DNA of 64,000 nucleotides from Dactylis glomerata (GCA_007115705.1 QXEO01000217.1:62001-126000), one strand, 5' to 3'. Shown: positions 46,201-56,815, counted from the stretch's first letter. Translations and numbers: made by a program. Notes: a model not told the origin generated them from the sequence alone.

Positions 46201-46694
46201 TGCAACCAAACATTGTTTCAGATATCATAATATCTTCCACACATGATAGTTTATGAAACAATTCTTTCAACTCCTAGATAACCTTGATACTAAAAACAAC
46301 TTTTGAATATCAAGGATCATGGAGGCAAGTGTGATACTTAGATACTAACACTGGAATTGTTACTCTTGATTTAATACTACTTATTAAATTTTATCGAGTA
46401 AACAAGGTTTGCTAAAAGTTTGCAATAGGACTTTAAACTTTAGATTGACATTCAAACAATACGATACCAGTTCGTAAAGTTAACATCCAGAATTCTATAG
46501 TTCTATTATCTCAATTATAGCTAATCGCAAGGTAGTAAACGGATGCCAATAACTATAACAAACTATGTAAATTCACTTTGATTTAGTTCATGATAAATTG
46601 AGTTCTATAATTCAAAATTACTAAATGAACTCCCACTTAAAAACAACATCCCTCTTAGTTTTTCTTAAGTGATTACACGAACCAAATTCACTAT
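43201..46694 (-). pseudogene. Decayed Copia B gag-pol
   Basis: Two minus-strand stretches keep recognisable Copia pol sequence. 44,730-44,509 has LQPKSDKYVFVGYPK and KVFVAENVKFLEKKFFAKS, which match the region after the integrase core. 44,320-44,114 has the start of the reverse transcriptase region, MMGPDSVKWLEAIKS. The rest has many stops and indels and no frame longer than about 75 codons, so no protein can be made. Order and strand agree with the LTR and primer-site orientation. Confidence 0.8.
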
Positions 46695-47560
46695 GGGTGT
46701 GTTTGGTAGCCTGGGGCTACTCAGAATCTCTCCTCCCAACCGAGATTTTGAGGAGATCCGGTGTTTGTTAGACCGACTCATCTCATCCGCGCACTGCTGA
46801 GCACATACAGAAAAGGCCCCAGAGCTGGGATGAAGAGCGAAGCACAAATCGGGCTTCGCTGCTCAGCCGGGATGGCCTAATCCCGCAAAACACTGTAGCA
46901 GAGGCCCGCGGACCCCCAGACCCCCACCCCGAGCGTCATTTTCCCCCGCATCCCCTCCCCTCCACGCGGCCCGCACAGCTCGACCGCATCGCCGTCCTCA
47001 CCGCTCGCACCGCCAGCCGCCTTCTCATGCCGCCAGCCACGCCATCCCGCCTCCAGCCGCCGCGCAGGCCTCTGGGCCTCTCCCGGCGCCGTCCCCCGAG
47101 CTCGGAGCGGCAGATGCGACCTCTCCTGGCGGCGGTCGTCGGAGGCGGAGCAGGACCTCCTGGACGCTGTGGTCGGCGCGTGGCGGCGAAGCTCAAACTC
47201 CTGGCGCATGGTGGCGGTGCTCAGCATGTGGCGGAGGACCCCCTCGCCGGCGGCCACACCCCTTCTCGCCGGCGGTGGCGCCGGAGCCGAAGCAGGAGGT
47301 CCTGGGGACCGGATTGCTTTTCGAATTTTATATGAAGGACCTGATTGCTTTCCTATTTTATATGCAAGGACCTAATTGCTTTTTATGTTTGTATGGCATG
47401 GCTCAAGTCATACAGGCTACCAAACAAAGTATCAGTGCATCTTCTCTCACCACATGCAGGCTAACAAACACACCCCTAAAATCTGAAACCAGCTTGTATG
47501 ACTTGAGATATCTGAGGTGGGAGAGTAAATCTGAACAGATACAGGCTACCAAACACACCC
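46695..47560. mobile_element. Harbinger-like element, 866 bp, no transposase
   Basis: Perfect 19-bp inverted ends GGGTGTGTTTGGTAGCCTG, target TAT at 46,692-46,694 and 47,561-47,563. The centre (46,900-47,300) is GC-rich with overlapping frames of no known domain. Extra copies of the terminal motif lie inside the right end (CAGGCTACCAAACAAAG near 47,416). Confidence 0.75.
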
Positions 47561-47563
47561 TAT

Positions 47564-48583
47564 ACCGCAACCGATCATCACGTGCAACGGCATAGTTTCA
47601 AAGGCGAACATCACCATGTTCATCATATCAACCATATGACTCATGCTTAACCTTTCGGTTCGTGTTCTGAGGCCATGTCTGTATATGCTAGGCTCGCCAA
47701 GTAGAACCATAGCACTCGCATGTGTAAAACTGTCTTACACCCGTCGTATGTGAACGTAGAGTCTGTCACACCCGATCATCACGTGGTGTCTCGAAACGAT
47801 GAACTTTCTTGACAGTGCATGCTATGGAAGAACACATTTTTATCTTGATATTTATGTGAGAGGGATCATCTTATAATGCTACCGCGCGATCAAATCTAAG
47901 CAAAATAAGATGCATAAAAGGATAAACATCACATGCATATATAATGTGATATGATATGGTCCTTCACGCATTCGATCTCCATCTTGTGCGTCATGGCATG
48001 ATCTCCATCATTCCATCGGCGTAGCACCAAGGTCCATGGCGCGCCACCTTGGTTGTCTTCCTCCATTACAATATATCACTGGGATATATATATTCGGCAC
48101 GCAGGCCATTTAAATGTAAAGACAACCATATGGCTCCTGCCGGTTGTTTATAACTTACAAAAAGGATCATTGCATACAATTTGTAACATAAACAATTTAA
48201 CCATATCACATCACATGCCCTGCAAAGACAAGTTAGACGTTTTTAATTTGTCTTGCATATTTTACGTGGTTTGGGGCTTTCTAGGAAGAACCGTTCTTAC
48301 CTACGAACATGTAACCACAACGGTGATAAAAATATTATTAACAACTCTTTGTAAAATAGATCATAACTATAGTGGGAGAAACGTGCACCCGCAAAGCCAC
48401 ATATGCCGAAGCATGTCAAGTGTGGGACAAGTCTCGTGAACGCGGTCACGTAATGTTAGTCTCGGGCAGCTTCAATCCCACTATGCCACTATGATCCAAA
48501 ATACAAAAAATTGCAATAACATGATCATCAACGCTCACATCCACATGTGTTCTAACCGTGCATACCAACTACGCATAGAGATG
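47564..48583 (-). other. Copia B 5' leader / gag region, no intact ORF
   Basis: Sequence between the primer binding site and the Harbinger-like insertion. A 128-codon plus-strand frame (48,053-48,439) is antisense to the element and has no recognisable domain. I could not read a gag. Confidence 0.6.
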
Positions 48584-48595
48584 GCTCTGATACCA
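48584..48595 (-). other. Primer binding site of Copia B
   Basis: Minus-strand TGGTATCAGAGC, the initiator tRNA-Met site, next to the LTR. Confidence 0.88.
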
Positions 48596-48596
48596 C

Positions 48597-50283
48597 TGAT
48601 AGGTTCGTAGCATAGAAAACAAAAAATTTCCTACGCAAGAACACATAAACTAGCCAAGATACTCTACGAGTTGGTAGCAACGGAGACTAACCCTCGATGA
48701 CCGTAAGCGGGGATTACGTTCCCGCACAAACGTTGACGATGGAGAGTCGATGAAGACGCACGTAGTCGACGTAGTTGTTCACTTGACGTAGTCGACATAG
48801 TGGTTCACTTGACGATCACAAGATCATGTACACGGCGCCACAAGTGGCAGCGCCCTCGTACTCGGATACACGTACGGTTCGGTGACGACCTCCATGCCCT
48901 CGGTCCAGCGGGGCAGCGGAAGTAGGGATCCACCGGAACTCCTCCTCCTCCACTTCTCCAAGTGTTGGTGGTTAACAATTTCGGCAGCGCTTCGCTTAAG
49001 CAACAGCCATAGTGTGGAGCAACAAAGTAGGGGATGGAAGCAACTAAGTGTTGGGAGAAGAGGAGCATGTCCAACATATATATAGGAGAGAGGGGGCAGC
49101 CACCCATGAGGGGTGCGGCCAGCCCCTCCCCCTTTTCTCCGCTTCATGGTGGTGGTAACCCCCTCCTTCATGGAAAGGTAACCCCCCTCATCAAATGAGT
49201 AACCCCCATTTTAATTTTGCATGACATTCATGTTAATTAAAATCCACACTTATTGAATTAATAAAACATTTTTATTTCTTTAATATTTGTTAATTCAATC
49301 AATTAACAAACATTAACATTTACCCCCTTGAGTCATTTCGATATACCGAAACAGTTTCGGTGCTTTTCTGAAACAACCCCTGTGCTGTCCAATAATTCAG
49401 CCGGAGTTCCAAATCCACTCAAAACGCGTCAGCGAACCTTATGTGTGTCACCCTACGGTTCGTGAATAATGTGGACATGATCGAGACTCCTCTCCGATCA
49501 ATAATCATCAGCGGGATCTGGAAAACCATGATGACTCCCACTTACTCAACGATGAACTAGTGATCGTGTGAACCAATAACGAACATAGTTAATTCCTTTT
49601 GTCTCGCGATATTATTACTTGTCCAAGATCCGATCATTTGGTATCAACCATACCTAGTTCGATCTCGTTACCGACAAGTCTCTTTACTCGTTCCGTGATA
49701 ATGCATTCCCGTGACCTAGTCACATGCTTGCAAGCGATTCCAATGCAATATCACCGAGAAGGGCCCAGAGAATATCTTCCCGTCATCGGGTCGGACAAAT
49801 TCCACTCTTGATCCATGAGCCTCAACTAATACTTTCAGAATACCCAAATCAACCTTTATAATCACCCTGTGACGGTGTGACGTTTGATATCATCAAAGCA
49901 CTCTTCTGGTATCAGTGATTAACATGATCTCATGGTCTGAGGATTAGAACTATTTCGTATGAGTTTGATATAGCAATGAACTTGATGACTTGATCGTATT
50001 GCTATTCGTACTATGGGTGTGAGTGTTCATCATATCATTCTTCTAATGATATGACCCCATTATTAACAACATCCAATGTTCATGATCAGGAAACCTTGAT
50101 CATCAGTTAATCAATGAGCTAGTATAAAAGAGAGGCTTTACTAGGAACCTATTTAGTTTGTTAATCACACAAGTATTAATGTTTCCGATTAATACAATTC
50201 TAGCATGAGAAATAAACATTTATCATAAACATGGAATATGATAATAACCACTTTATTATTGCCTCTCGGGCATATTCCGTTCA
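48597..50283 (-). repeat. 5' LTR of Copia B
   Basis: 1,687 bp, bounded by TGATAGGTTCG at 48,597 and CCGTTCA at 50,283 (plus-strand reading). Confidence 0.9.
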
Positions 50284-50284
50284 A

Positions 50285-50992
50285 ATTGGTATCAGAGCGA
50301 GGTCGAAGATTTGAAGCTGCGCTTGCCCCGGGGAGGCGACCCTACTAGCGCCTCGGGGCGGGCGACCGTCGGTCGGCGAGCGACCGGGTGGAGATGGTGA
50401 GCACGCCGTCATGGAAGATACAACGGGTGATCGTTGTTCAGTGGAGCAACATGGAGGGGGCGACAGGGCGTTGTCGTCAGCAAGGCGGTGGACGAGGATG
50501 ATCGTTGATGGGAGAGGTGCGGTGCTGGGAGTCTCATGAAGATCATCGTCCGGGAGAGTATGTGTCTAGGAGTCATGGGCGTGCAAGTTAGCACGTTGAG
50601 TTGGCGTCGTGTCCGCGAGTTGTCGTTGTGTCCAAGTGCTTGTTTATGTGAGGATCCGTTGCAGTTGAAGTGTGTAACGTTGTGTTGCTATCCGGTGCTA
50701 GGTGCGACCGAGGGTCTCGACGAGAGGATGGCGATGCTCCGTATGTTGACAAGGATCAGTTAAAGGGGAGTCTCTTCAATGAGGACCTGTCTCCACATGA
50801 GGCTAGAGTGGCTGAAGATGTCCACAAGATAGTCGGCATGTGTGCGTTAGGGGTGGCCGAAGGTGTCCGCCTGGCAACGTGACTGAGAGTCTGGATCATA
50901 CGTCGAGTTGATTCGTCATGACACGTGAAGCTGCGGGAGTCAAGATCAGGGAGAGTATGAGGAGACAACAAGTGTCAAGATTAGGGAGAGAT
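50285..50992 (+). other. Internal region of element A, non-coding
   Basis: TGGTATCAGAGC (50,287-50,298) is the standard tRNA-Met primer binding site. The rest is GC-rich with no retroelement domain in any frame and ends in GATTAGGGAGAGAT, a plausible polypurine tract. Confidence 0.85.
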
Positions 50993-51402
50993 TGTTAGCA
51001 TAATCTTGCCTAATTAGTCGTTTACGTTAGAGTCGTGTGAGCTTCTAGTGTTGTACTAGTACGGCTAGGACTCTTAACCGTGCAGTACTAGGACTAGAAG
51101 AGTGCATACGTGGAGTCGGTGATTATTTAGGAAAGTGTGGCGTGTGGATTCAAGGCCGGCTAGGTCTTGTGTGTCCTCGTATTAGAGTAGGATTAAGATT
51201 AGACGTTTGGATCGGTCGGCTGTCCGTGCATATATACGCTGGCAGTACCGCGAGTTTTGTAACACCGCAAGTTGTATTGAGGAAAAAGAGAAATAAAAGA
51301 AAAAAGTTTTTGAGCATGCGATACGCACGCTTGGCGATAAAAAGTAGTCTCTGCGTGTATTTGTTTAGCTTCATGTGATTGATCTGTGGGCAAATTCCAA
51401 CA
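50993..51402 (+). repeat. 3' LTR of element A
   Basis: 410 bp, TGTTAGC to CCAACA, followed by ACTAT. Confidence 0.92.
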
Positions 51403-51577
51403 ACTATTATACATGATAGCTATATGTTGACTGTATATGATATGGCAAACACTCTTATAGCCGGCTGCTGGCTAGTGGCTACACTATTGTTCTTGCTCTT
51501 AGTGGTTAGAGGGAGTATATAGTTTCAATATACATAGTATTAGCTAGCTAGGACGATTGTAGCTAGCCTGTACTTAC

Positions 51578-51994
51578 GCAATTGATGGCAGTCTTGATGA
51601 ACTTGACGTCGTCCAAGCTAAGGCTCCGGTGTACGAAACGCCTCCGTGGGTTGAAGGCCGTGTCGTCGGAGCGCTTGAACAGCGTCACCGGGTCTGTCAA
51701 GAACATAACCGTGGCGACGAAGAAGGCAACGTCCACCATGGTGTTCCACGCCAGCAGAAAATACGACCAGACCCAGCCGAGAAAAGGCAGGGCGCCAGCG
51801 GTGGAGGGCGGCGGTGGAGGGCGGCGGCGGCGCGTAGATGGCGCCTGTGCGCTTGGGCTGCTTGGGCATGGCCGCCAGTCTCTTCGGGTCAGCGACGCTG
51901 CTTGTAGACGCAAAGAGGAGCGCGATGAGCGACATGCCGTCGCCAAGGGAGTGGTGCACGCGGAGCACCGCGGTGGAGGTGGCCTCCGAGGTCG
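51578..51994 (-). pseudogene. WSD1-like: WSD1-like exon a (catalytic HHSLGDG), truncated and frameshifted
   Basis: Minus-strand reading begins TSEATSTAVLRVHHSLGDG, so the acyltransferase histidines and aspartate are present. It continues through PKRTGAIYAPPPP and then shifts frame in a Pro/Ala-rich stretch. The second frame runs ALPFLGWVWSYFLLAWNTMV, through FLTDPVTLFKRSDD, to DDVKFIKTAINC at the donor GTAAGTA. The 5' side stops at the CACTA terminus at 51,995; upstream coding sequence must lie beyond that element, outside the window. Confidence 0.88.
51802..51827. repeat. 13-bp tandem duplication causing the exon a frameshift
   Basis: TGGAGGGCGGCGG occurs twice in direct succession on the plus strand (51,802-51,814 and 51,815-51,827). 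Counting one copy only puts the HHSLGDG frame and the ALPFLGWVW frame in phase. Confidence 0.85.
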
Positions 51995-52021
51995 CACTAG
52001 TGGAAAACCGGCCTAATATTC

Positions 52022-52275
52022 TAGGGCATTAGTCCCGGTTGCAATATGAACCGGGACTGATGCCCTGGGCCCCACCGATTTTTCGGCCGCAGGACCCCAG
52101 AAACCATTAGTCCCGGTTCGTTTTTAACCTTTAGTCCCGGTTCATATTACGAACCGGGACTAAAGGCTCTGGGTCGAATCCGGCCGTTACCAGGCTCATT
52201 AGTCCCGGCTGGTAACACCAACCGGGACTAAAGATTAAGCCTTTAGTCCCGGTTGGTATTACAAACCGGGACTAA
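52022..52275. repeat. Subterminal repeat array of large CACTA
   Basis: Inverted copies of TAGTCCCGGTT and AACCGGGACTA, several pairing as hairpins. In En/Spm elements such arrays bind the TNPA-type regulator. Confidence 0.85.
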
Positions 52276-52286
52276 TGACTTCCCTG

Positions 52287-52441
52287 TATAAAACAGCTCC
52301 TTCTTCCTCCCCGAGCCAGCCACTCCCCCTCTCCACTCTCAAGTGTTCTTCATGCAACAAACCTAGCTCGAGTTCATCCTCTTTGACCACCATTTTTTGT
52401 CACAAATTGATGTCCCCACTTCAATCTAAGTGGACTAAAAG
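52287..52441 (+). promoter_or_regulatory. TATA box and non-coding leader exon of TNP2 gene
   Basis: TATAAAAC at 52,287-52,294, a CT-rich leader, and a plausible donor (AAAAG|GTGAGG at 52,441/52,442). The matching acceptor ATGCAG lies at 53,654, just before the TNP2 start. The intron would hold the tandem repeats below. Confidence 0.55.
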
Positions 52442-52559
52442 GTGAGGAACTTTGTGCTTTTGTGTTTCATTGGTAATTTAGCTCATTTAATGCTCTAAAA
52501 GTAGAGAGATTTGTGATTTTTTTATGGGAGCAATTATTTAGATGTTCATTTGATTATGT

Positions 52560-52723
52560 GTACAAGTAGGTGAAGATAGAGGTAAAAATAGAGGTAGAGG
52601 TAGAGATAGAGATATAGATAGAATTAAAAATAAAAATAGAAGTAGACATAGCTAACATAGAAATAGAAATAGAGATAGAGATAGAAATAGAAAAATAGAA
52701 ATAGCGATAGAAATAGAGATAGA
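52560..52723 (+). repeat. GATAGA-type microsatellite
   Basis: Irregular AGAGATAGA/AAATAGA repeats in the presumed TNP2 leader intron. Confidence 0.75.
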
Positions 52724-53248
52724 TGCCGTAGGGCGGAGCTTCCGAAGATGCCGTAGGGCGTGAGCACCGACGACATCTTCGAGAAGCTCCGCCACGGGAG
52801 ATTTCCCAACCCTTTACGCAACAATGTTAGAGGAGATGGAGTCTTTCACGGGCTTGCAGGGAAATTTTTCCGAGGCAGAGCTTCCGAAGATGCCGCAGGG
52901 CGTGAGCACCAACGACATCTTCGAGAAGCTCTGCCACGGGAGATTTCCCAACCCTTTACTCCATAACTGTTAGAGGAGATGGAGTCTTTCATGGGCTTGC
53001 AGGGAAATTTTTCCGAGGTAGAGCTTCCGAAGATGCCATAGGGCGTGAGCACCAACGACATCTTCGAGAAGCTCTGCCACGGGAGATTTCCCAACCCTTT
53101 ACTCCATAACTGTTAGAGGAGATGGAGTCTTTCATGGGCTTGCAGGGAAATTTTTCCGAGGTAGAGCTTCCGAAGATGCCGTAGGGCGTGAGCACCAACG
53201 ACATCTTCGAGAAGCTCTACCACGGGAGATTTCCCAACCCTTTCCTCC
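52724..53248 (+). repeat. 143-bp tandem repeat, about 3.6 copies
   Basis: Marker CACGGGAGATTTCCCAACCC recurs at 52,794, 52,936, 53,079 and 53,222, a period of 142-143 bp. The period is not a multiple of three, so the short frames inside are not repeats of a protein. Confidence 0.9.
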
Positions 53249-55061
53249 ATTCATGGGGATGAAACTCTCCCTGCCTTTGAGCTGTGCTTGCCATGGCGTA
53301 TCGATGCTCCTTTTATAGGCACGGCACCGCTTCTACTTGTGTCTTGTTCCTCCGACAGGGGCGTCGTGCGCTACATGCTTTATCTCATCGAGCAGTGCAT
53401 CAACCCATGCATACTTATCCTGCCAATAGCTTTAGTCTCGGTTGCACCCACCAGCCGGGACTAAAGGTTACCCACACGTCCTTATCCTACCGACGGTTTT
53501 GTTAGATGACACAAAAACCACCTTTAGTCCCGGTTGTACCAACCAGTCGGGTCTAAAGTTTTGTTAACTTATTCTTACTTATCAAACTAAAATTAGAGAA
53601 AGAAATAGAAATTGTATATTTGATTTGCGTTTGATATGTACTTATATAATGCAGATGAACCGAGCATGGATGTACGCCGATCGACGCTCTGGAGATTTCA
53701 TTAAAGGCGTGCATTCTTTTCTCAAGGTGGCTGAGGCAACCAAGCGGAATGGTTTTATGTGTTGTCCATGCGGTGGTTGTCGAAATGAGAAGGATTACCC
53801 CTCCACAAAGACCCTTCACATCCACCTGTTCTGGTTCGGTTTCATGTCCGGCTATAATTGTTGGACCAAGCATGGGGAGAGAGGGGTTATGATGGAAGAC
53901 AACGATGAAGAAGAGAATGATGACAACTATCCTGAGTTCTCTGAAACCACCGATACCGCAATGGAAGATAATGAAGAAGAAGAAGGTGAAGAATGGTCAT
54001 CAGATATGCCCGCTGATGATCTTGGTCAGGTCATTGTTGATGCACAGATTGACTGTGAAAGTGAAAAGGAGAGGGAGAAGTTGGAACGCATGTTAGATGA
54101 TCACAAAAAGGATTTGTACCCAAATTGGGAAGATGGCCAGAAAAAGCTAGGAAGCACGCTGGAATTGCTGTAATGAAAAGCAGAGAGTGGTTTATCTGAC
54201 AAGGGATTTGAAAAGTTGCTGAAAATTATGAAGAAGATGCTTCCAAAGGATAACGAATTGCCCGCCAGTACGTATGAAGCAAAGAAGATTGTCTGCCCTC
54301 TAGGATTAGAGGTGCAGAAGATACATGCATGCATTAATGACTGTATTCTCTACCGCGGTGAGTATGAGAATTTGAATGCATGCCCGGTGTGCAGTGCATT
54401 TCGGTATAAGATCAGGCGAGATGACCCTGGTGATGTTGAGGGCGAGCGCCCCAGGAAGAGGGTTCCTGCCAAGGTGATGTGGTATGCACCTAAAATACCA
54501 CGGTTGAAACGTTTGTTCAGAAACAAAGAGCATGCCAAGTTGTTGAGGTGGCACAAAGAAGACCGTAAGAGTGACCAGATGTTGAGACACCCCGCTGATG
54601 GGTCGCAGTGGAGAAAAATCAACAGAGATTTCCCGGAGTTTACGGAAGACGCACGGAACCTGAGGTTTGGTCTAAGTACAGATGGCATGAATCCTTTTGG
54701 GGAGCAGAGCTGCAGTCATAGCACCTGGCCCGTGACTCTATGTATCTATAACCTTCCTCCTTGGTTGTGCATGAAGCAAAAGTTTATTATGATGCCAGTG
54801 CTTATCCAAGGCCCGAAGCAACCCGGCAATGACATTGATGTGTATCTAAGGCCATTAGTTGATAAACTTTTATAGCTGTGGCAGACTGAAGGTGTTCGTG
54901 TGTGGGATGAGTACAAACAAGAGGAATTTGATCTATGAGCGTTGCTGTTCGTGACTATCAATGATTGGCCTGCTCTTAGTAACCTTTCAGGACAGACAAA
55001 CAAGGGATACAATGCATGCACGCACTGTTTAGGTGAGATCGATAGTATATATTTGGATAAA

Positions 55062-55161
55062 GGGATTTCTATTTTCGTGCCTCTGGTTCGTTAGTTGTAC
55101 TCAGTTTTCCCCAGCTCGTTAGTTTTTCCTCAGTTTTCCCCAAGCCGTTGTCTGAAACCGT
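55062..55161. repeat. Left terminal inverted repeat of Mutator-like element
   Basis: Pairs with 60,107-60,206 with few mismatches, up to GCCGTTGTCTGAAACC. Confidence 0.92.
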
Positions 55162-56043
55162 CACCAGTGCTGGAACGGCCGGTTGCCCGACGGTTGAACA
55201 CCTTTGACCATTAACTGCTGACTAGTGGGGCCACGTAGAGCCCGCAAAGACACGTCAGAGCATCCATCGTTGTTTGACCGTAAGCATCGCCGTATCCCTG
55301 ACCAAAACGCGGACGAGTGGGGCTTCGGTATATCGAATGACAAGTGGGGCCATGACGCTGATACAAGGGGCAATACACGGGTAGGATTAGATTTTTAAAC
55401 GGAGCTCTACAGCGATGGCACGGAGGAGGTGGCCTGCGGGGTGCCGAAATGAGATCGACGTCCACAAAGAACTGCATGAGGCGAGACCAGACGCATTAGA
55501 TAGATATGATCTGGACGCGTTTAACCATGCAAAGAAGAGAAGAAATGGTCGAGGACATCGACGACGACCTCAACACTTTGACTGACGGTGTCGGACACGA
55601 ACGCGAGCAGTGTAGAGAAAACTAGTGTCTCTCCTTTCTGGCGTGTATAGATAGGTGCTAGGGGAGTGTGGTGGCGAAGGGAAAGACCTCGCGGTGGTCT
55701 GTGGCGTCCAGCAGAGCGGGGCGGTGTGGCCGTGCCCACAGCGGCGTGCATGTTCGGCATTGGCATCAGCATGTATGTTCGTCATTGGCCTCGGCGGTAT
55801 CTCTGGTGTGTCAGTGATCGAATGAGGGGACGGGATTGAGGGTGCATCCCGACGGTGACCTAGCAGTGGCGGCGAGCATGCATACCCGTTCTGACGCATC
55901 GGCATCGTTTGGAGGCTGTGGTGCTCGAATCATAGTGGAAATTGCGATTTCCTATTATTTTTACATGCATAATATATAAAAAATAGCTAGATCTATAAAT
56001 CGATGCATATGAAGCTACATATATATTCTTGGTCATAATCCCC
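55162..56043. other. Left non-genic part of Mutator-like element
   Basis: Overlapping short frames on the minus strand (up to 111 codons) without recognised domains. GTGGGGCC-type stretches resemble sequence near the right end. It may hold the B3 gene's 3' region. Confidence 0.5.
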
Positions 56044-56601
56044 TTAGATGCATGGCTTCACGTCGTCGTCGCTTTCATCGTGAGTATCTTCGTCGTCCGT
56101 GTAGTAGTACTTCCTGCACATTGTTCCGTCGAACACCTTCACTGTGAGCACATAATCGCCTTCATATTTGAAGTGTAGGAAGCAGCCGAAATCCACACCG
56201 TGCGCGATGGCGAAATTCTTCCAGCCCTTGTCGAGGTACATCCGGCCTTGTCCGTCAAATAGGACCTCCACGGTCCAGAGACGAGGACCGCAGTCAGCTG
56301 CTCGCAGATACACCTTTGCGGGCTCCTGGCCGTCAAGATAGTCCGCAAACTTTTGTGGGAGTGCCTGCAAAGAAATTAAAGGTTTTTTAGAACATGCACA
56401 TAATTAATCACATGCATCATATATGTGGGAACGCGTACGTACCTTTTTGGCCAAAGGGTCTTCATAGATGGTGATGAAGAACTCCTCTATGATCAATGGC
56501 AGTGTTGACGGTGGTGGTGGCAATGATGATGATCCACCACCCCGGCCGCCCCTTCCCCTTCCCCTTCCCCTTCCGGTCGGCGTCCGAGACGTGGAAGCCA
56601 T
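56044..56601 (-). CDS. B3-domain protein, two exons, 159 aa, inside Mutator-like element
   Basis: Exon 1 is 56,601-56,443 (53 codons) and exon 2 is 56,364-56,044, joined in phase 0 by a 78-bp intron with donor GTACGTACG and acceptor TTTGCAG. The N-terminus is basic and Gly-rich (GRGRGRGRGGRGGGSSS). From about residue 38 a single B3 fold follows: FFITIYEDPLAKK, then LPQKFADYLDGQEP, then LWTVEVLFDGQGRMYLDKGW and DYVLTVKVFDGTMCRKYYYT, with an acidic tail. Plant B3 domains bind DNA in the nucleus; this is the short REM-like type, though subfamily is not certain. No stops. A TATA-like TTATAAAC lies about 100 bp upstream (56,698-56,706). It resembles the B3-like ORF in Gypsy C in arrangement (basic N-terminus, one B3). 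Confidence 0.8.
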
Positions 56602-56689
56602 GGCAATGGATCAAGTATATGTGAACGAAGAAGAGAGAGGCATAAACGAAGAAGAGAGAGGCAGAACCTATTGACATGAGGGATGGCCG

Positions 56690-56815
56690 TTGTGGGGGTT
56701 TATAAGGGAGAGATGACCGTTGTGGGGTTTACACCATAAATTAAGGTAGAGATGACCGTTGTGGGGTTTACACAATAAATTAAGGAGGAGATGACCGTTG
56801 TGGGGGTGGTTTATA
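56690..56815. repeat. About 40-bp tandem repeat upstream of B3 gene
   Basis: GAGATGACCGTTGTGGGG recurs three times, plus one diverged copy (GGGATGGCCGTTGTGGGG), with AT-rich spacers. It overlaps the presumed B3 promoter. Confidence 0.75.

Larger units (their letters stand above)
21071..50283 (-). mobile_element. Copia B: minus-strand LTR retrotransposon, heavily interrupted
   Basis: The 5' LTR (48,597-50,283) is 1,687 bp. The 3' LTR (21,071-22,700 plus 38,529-38,585) is also 1,687 bp once Gypsy C is removed. The target duplication is AATTG (21,066-21,070 and 50,284-50,288). The primer binding site is tRNA-Met type. Internal sequence remains at 38,586-39,052, 43,201-46,694 and about 47,564-48,596, with remnants of Copia integrase and reverse transcriptase. 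The minus-strand LTR start (TGAACGGAATATGCCCGAGA, then GGCAATAATAAAG) resembles the Angela/BARE-type lineage from memory. Confidence 0.9.
20657..51402 (+). mobile_element. LTR element A: short, non-coding (TRIM/LARD-like), split by Copia B
   Basis: Two LTRs of 410 bp (20,657-21,066 and 50,993-51,402) start TGTTAGCATAATC and end AATTCCAACA, with target duplication ACTAT at 20,652-20,656 and 51,403-51,407. Its own internal sequence is about 0.7 kb (50,285-50,992), begins with a tRNA-Met-type primer binding site and ends with a purine-rich tract before the 3' LTR. It encodes no retroviral protein. Everything between 21,071 and 50,283 was inserted later. Confidence 0.9.
20468..51498. mobile_element. 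Harbinger-like MITE (about 280 bp) split by the nested LTR elements
   Basis: The left part (20,468-20,656) starts GAGCAAGTTCAATAGAG and the right part (51,408-51,498) ends CTATTGTTCTTGCTC, an inverted pair. TTA flanks both ends (20,465-20,467 and 51,499-51,501). LTR element A splits it, duplicating ACTAT. Without the insert it is about 280 bp inside a WSD1-like intron. Confidence 0.75.
16431..51994 (-). pseudogene. WSD1-like: WSD1-like wax ester synthase / diacylglycerol acyltransferase, disrupted
   Basis: Six minus-strand exons with good splice sites encode the middle and C-terminal parts of a plant WS/DGAT (WSD1 family) acyltransferase, which joins fatty acyl-CoA to alcohols or diacylglycerol in wax and oil synthesis at the ER. 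Exon a carries the catalytic HHxxxDG motif as HHSLGDG; later exons carry TVNDVLVG, VNLRPTTSL, MIESGKSND, WGNQLG and NVIGPAEQVELCGHPV. Family proteins are about 450-500 residues; about 300 are visible here. The N-terminus is cut off by a CACTA element at 51,995. A 13-bp duplication (51,802-51,827) shifts the frame in exon a, and exon e ends in TAA where the family has Gln. The first visible intron is 31.3 kb of nested transposons. Identity as WSD1 family is firm; the pseudogene call rests on the three lesions. Confidence 0.9.

Noticed and set aside
46877..47375. Overlapping GC-rich ORFs in the Harbinger-like element
   Set aside because: No domain, frames on both strands due to high GC; reported only as possible captured sequence.
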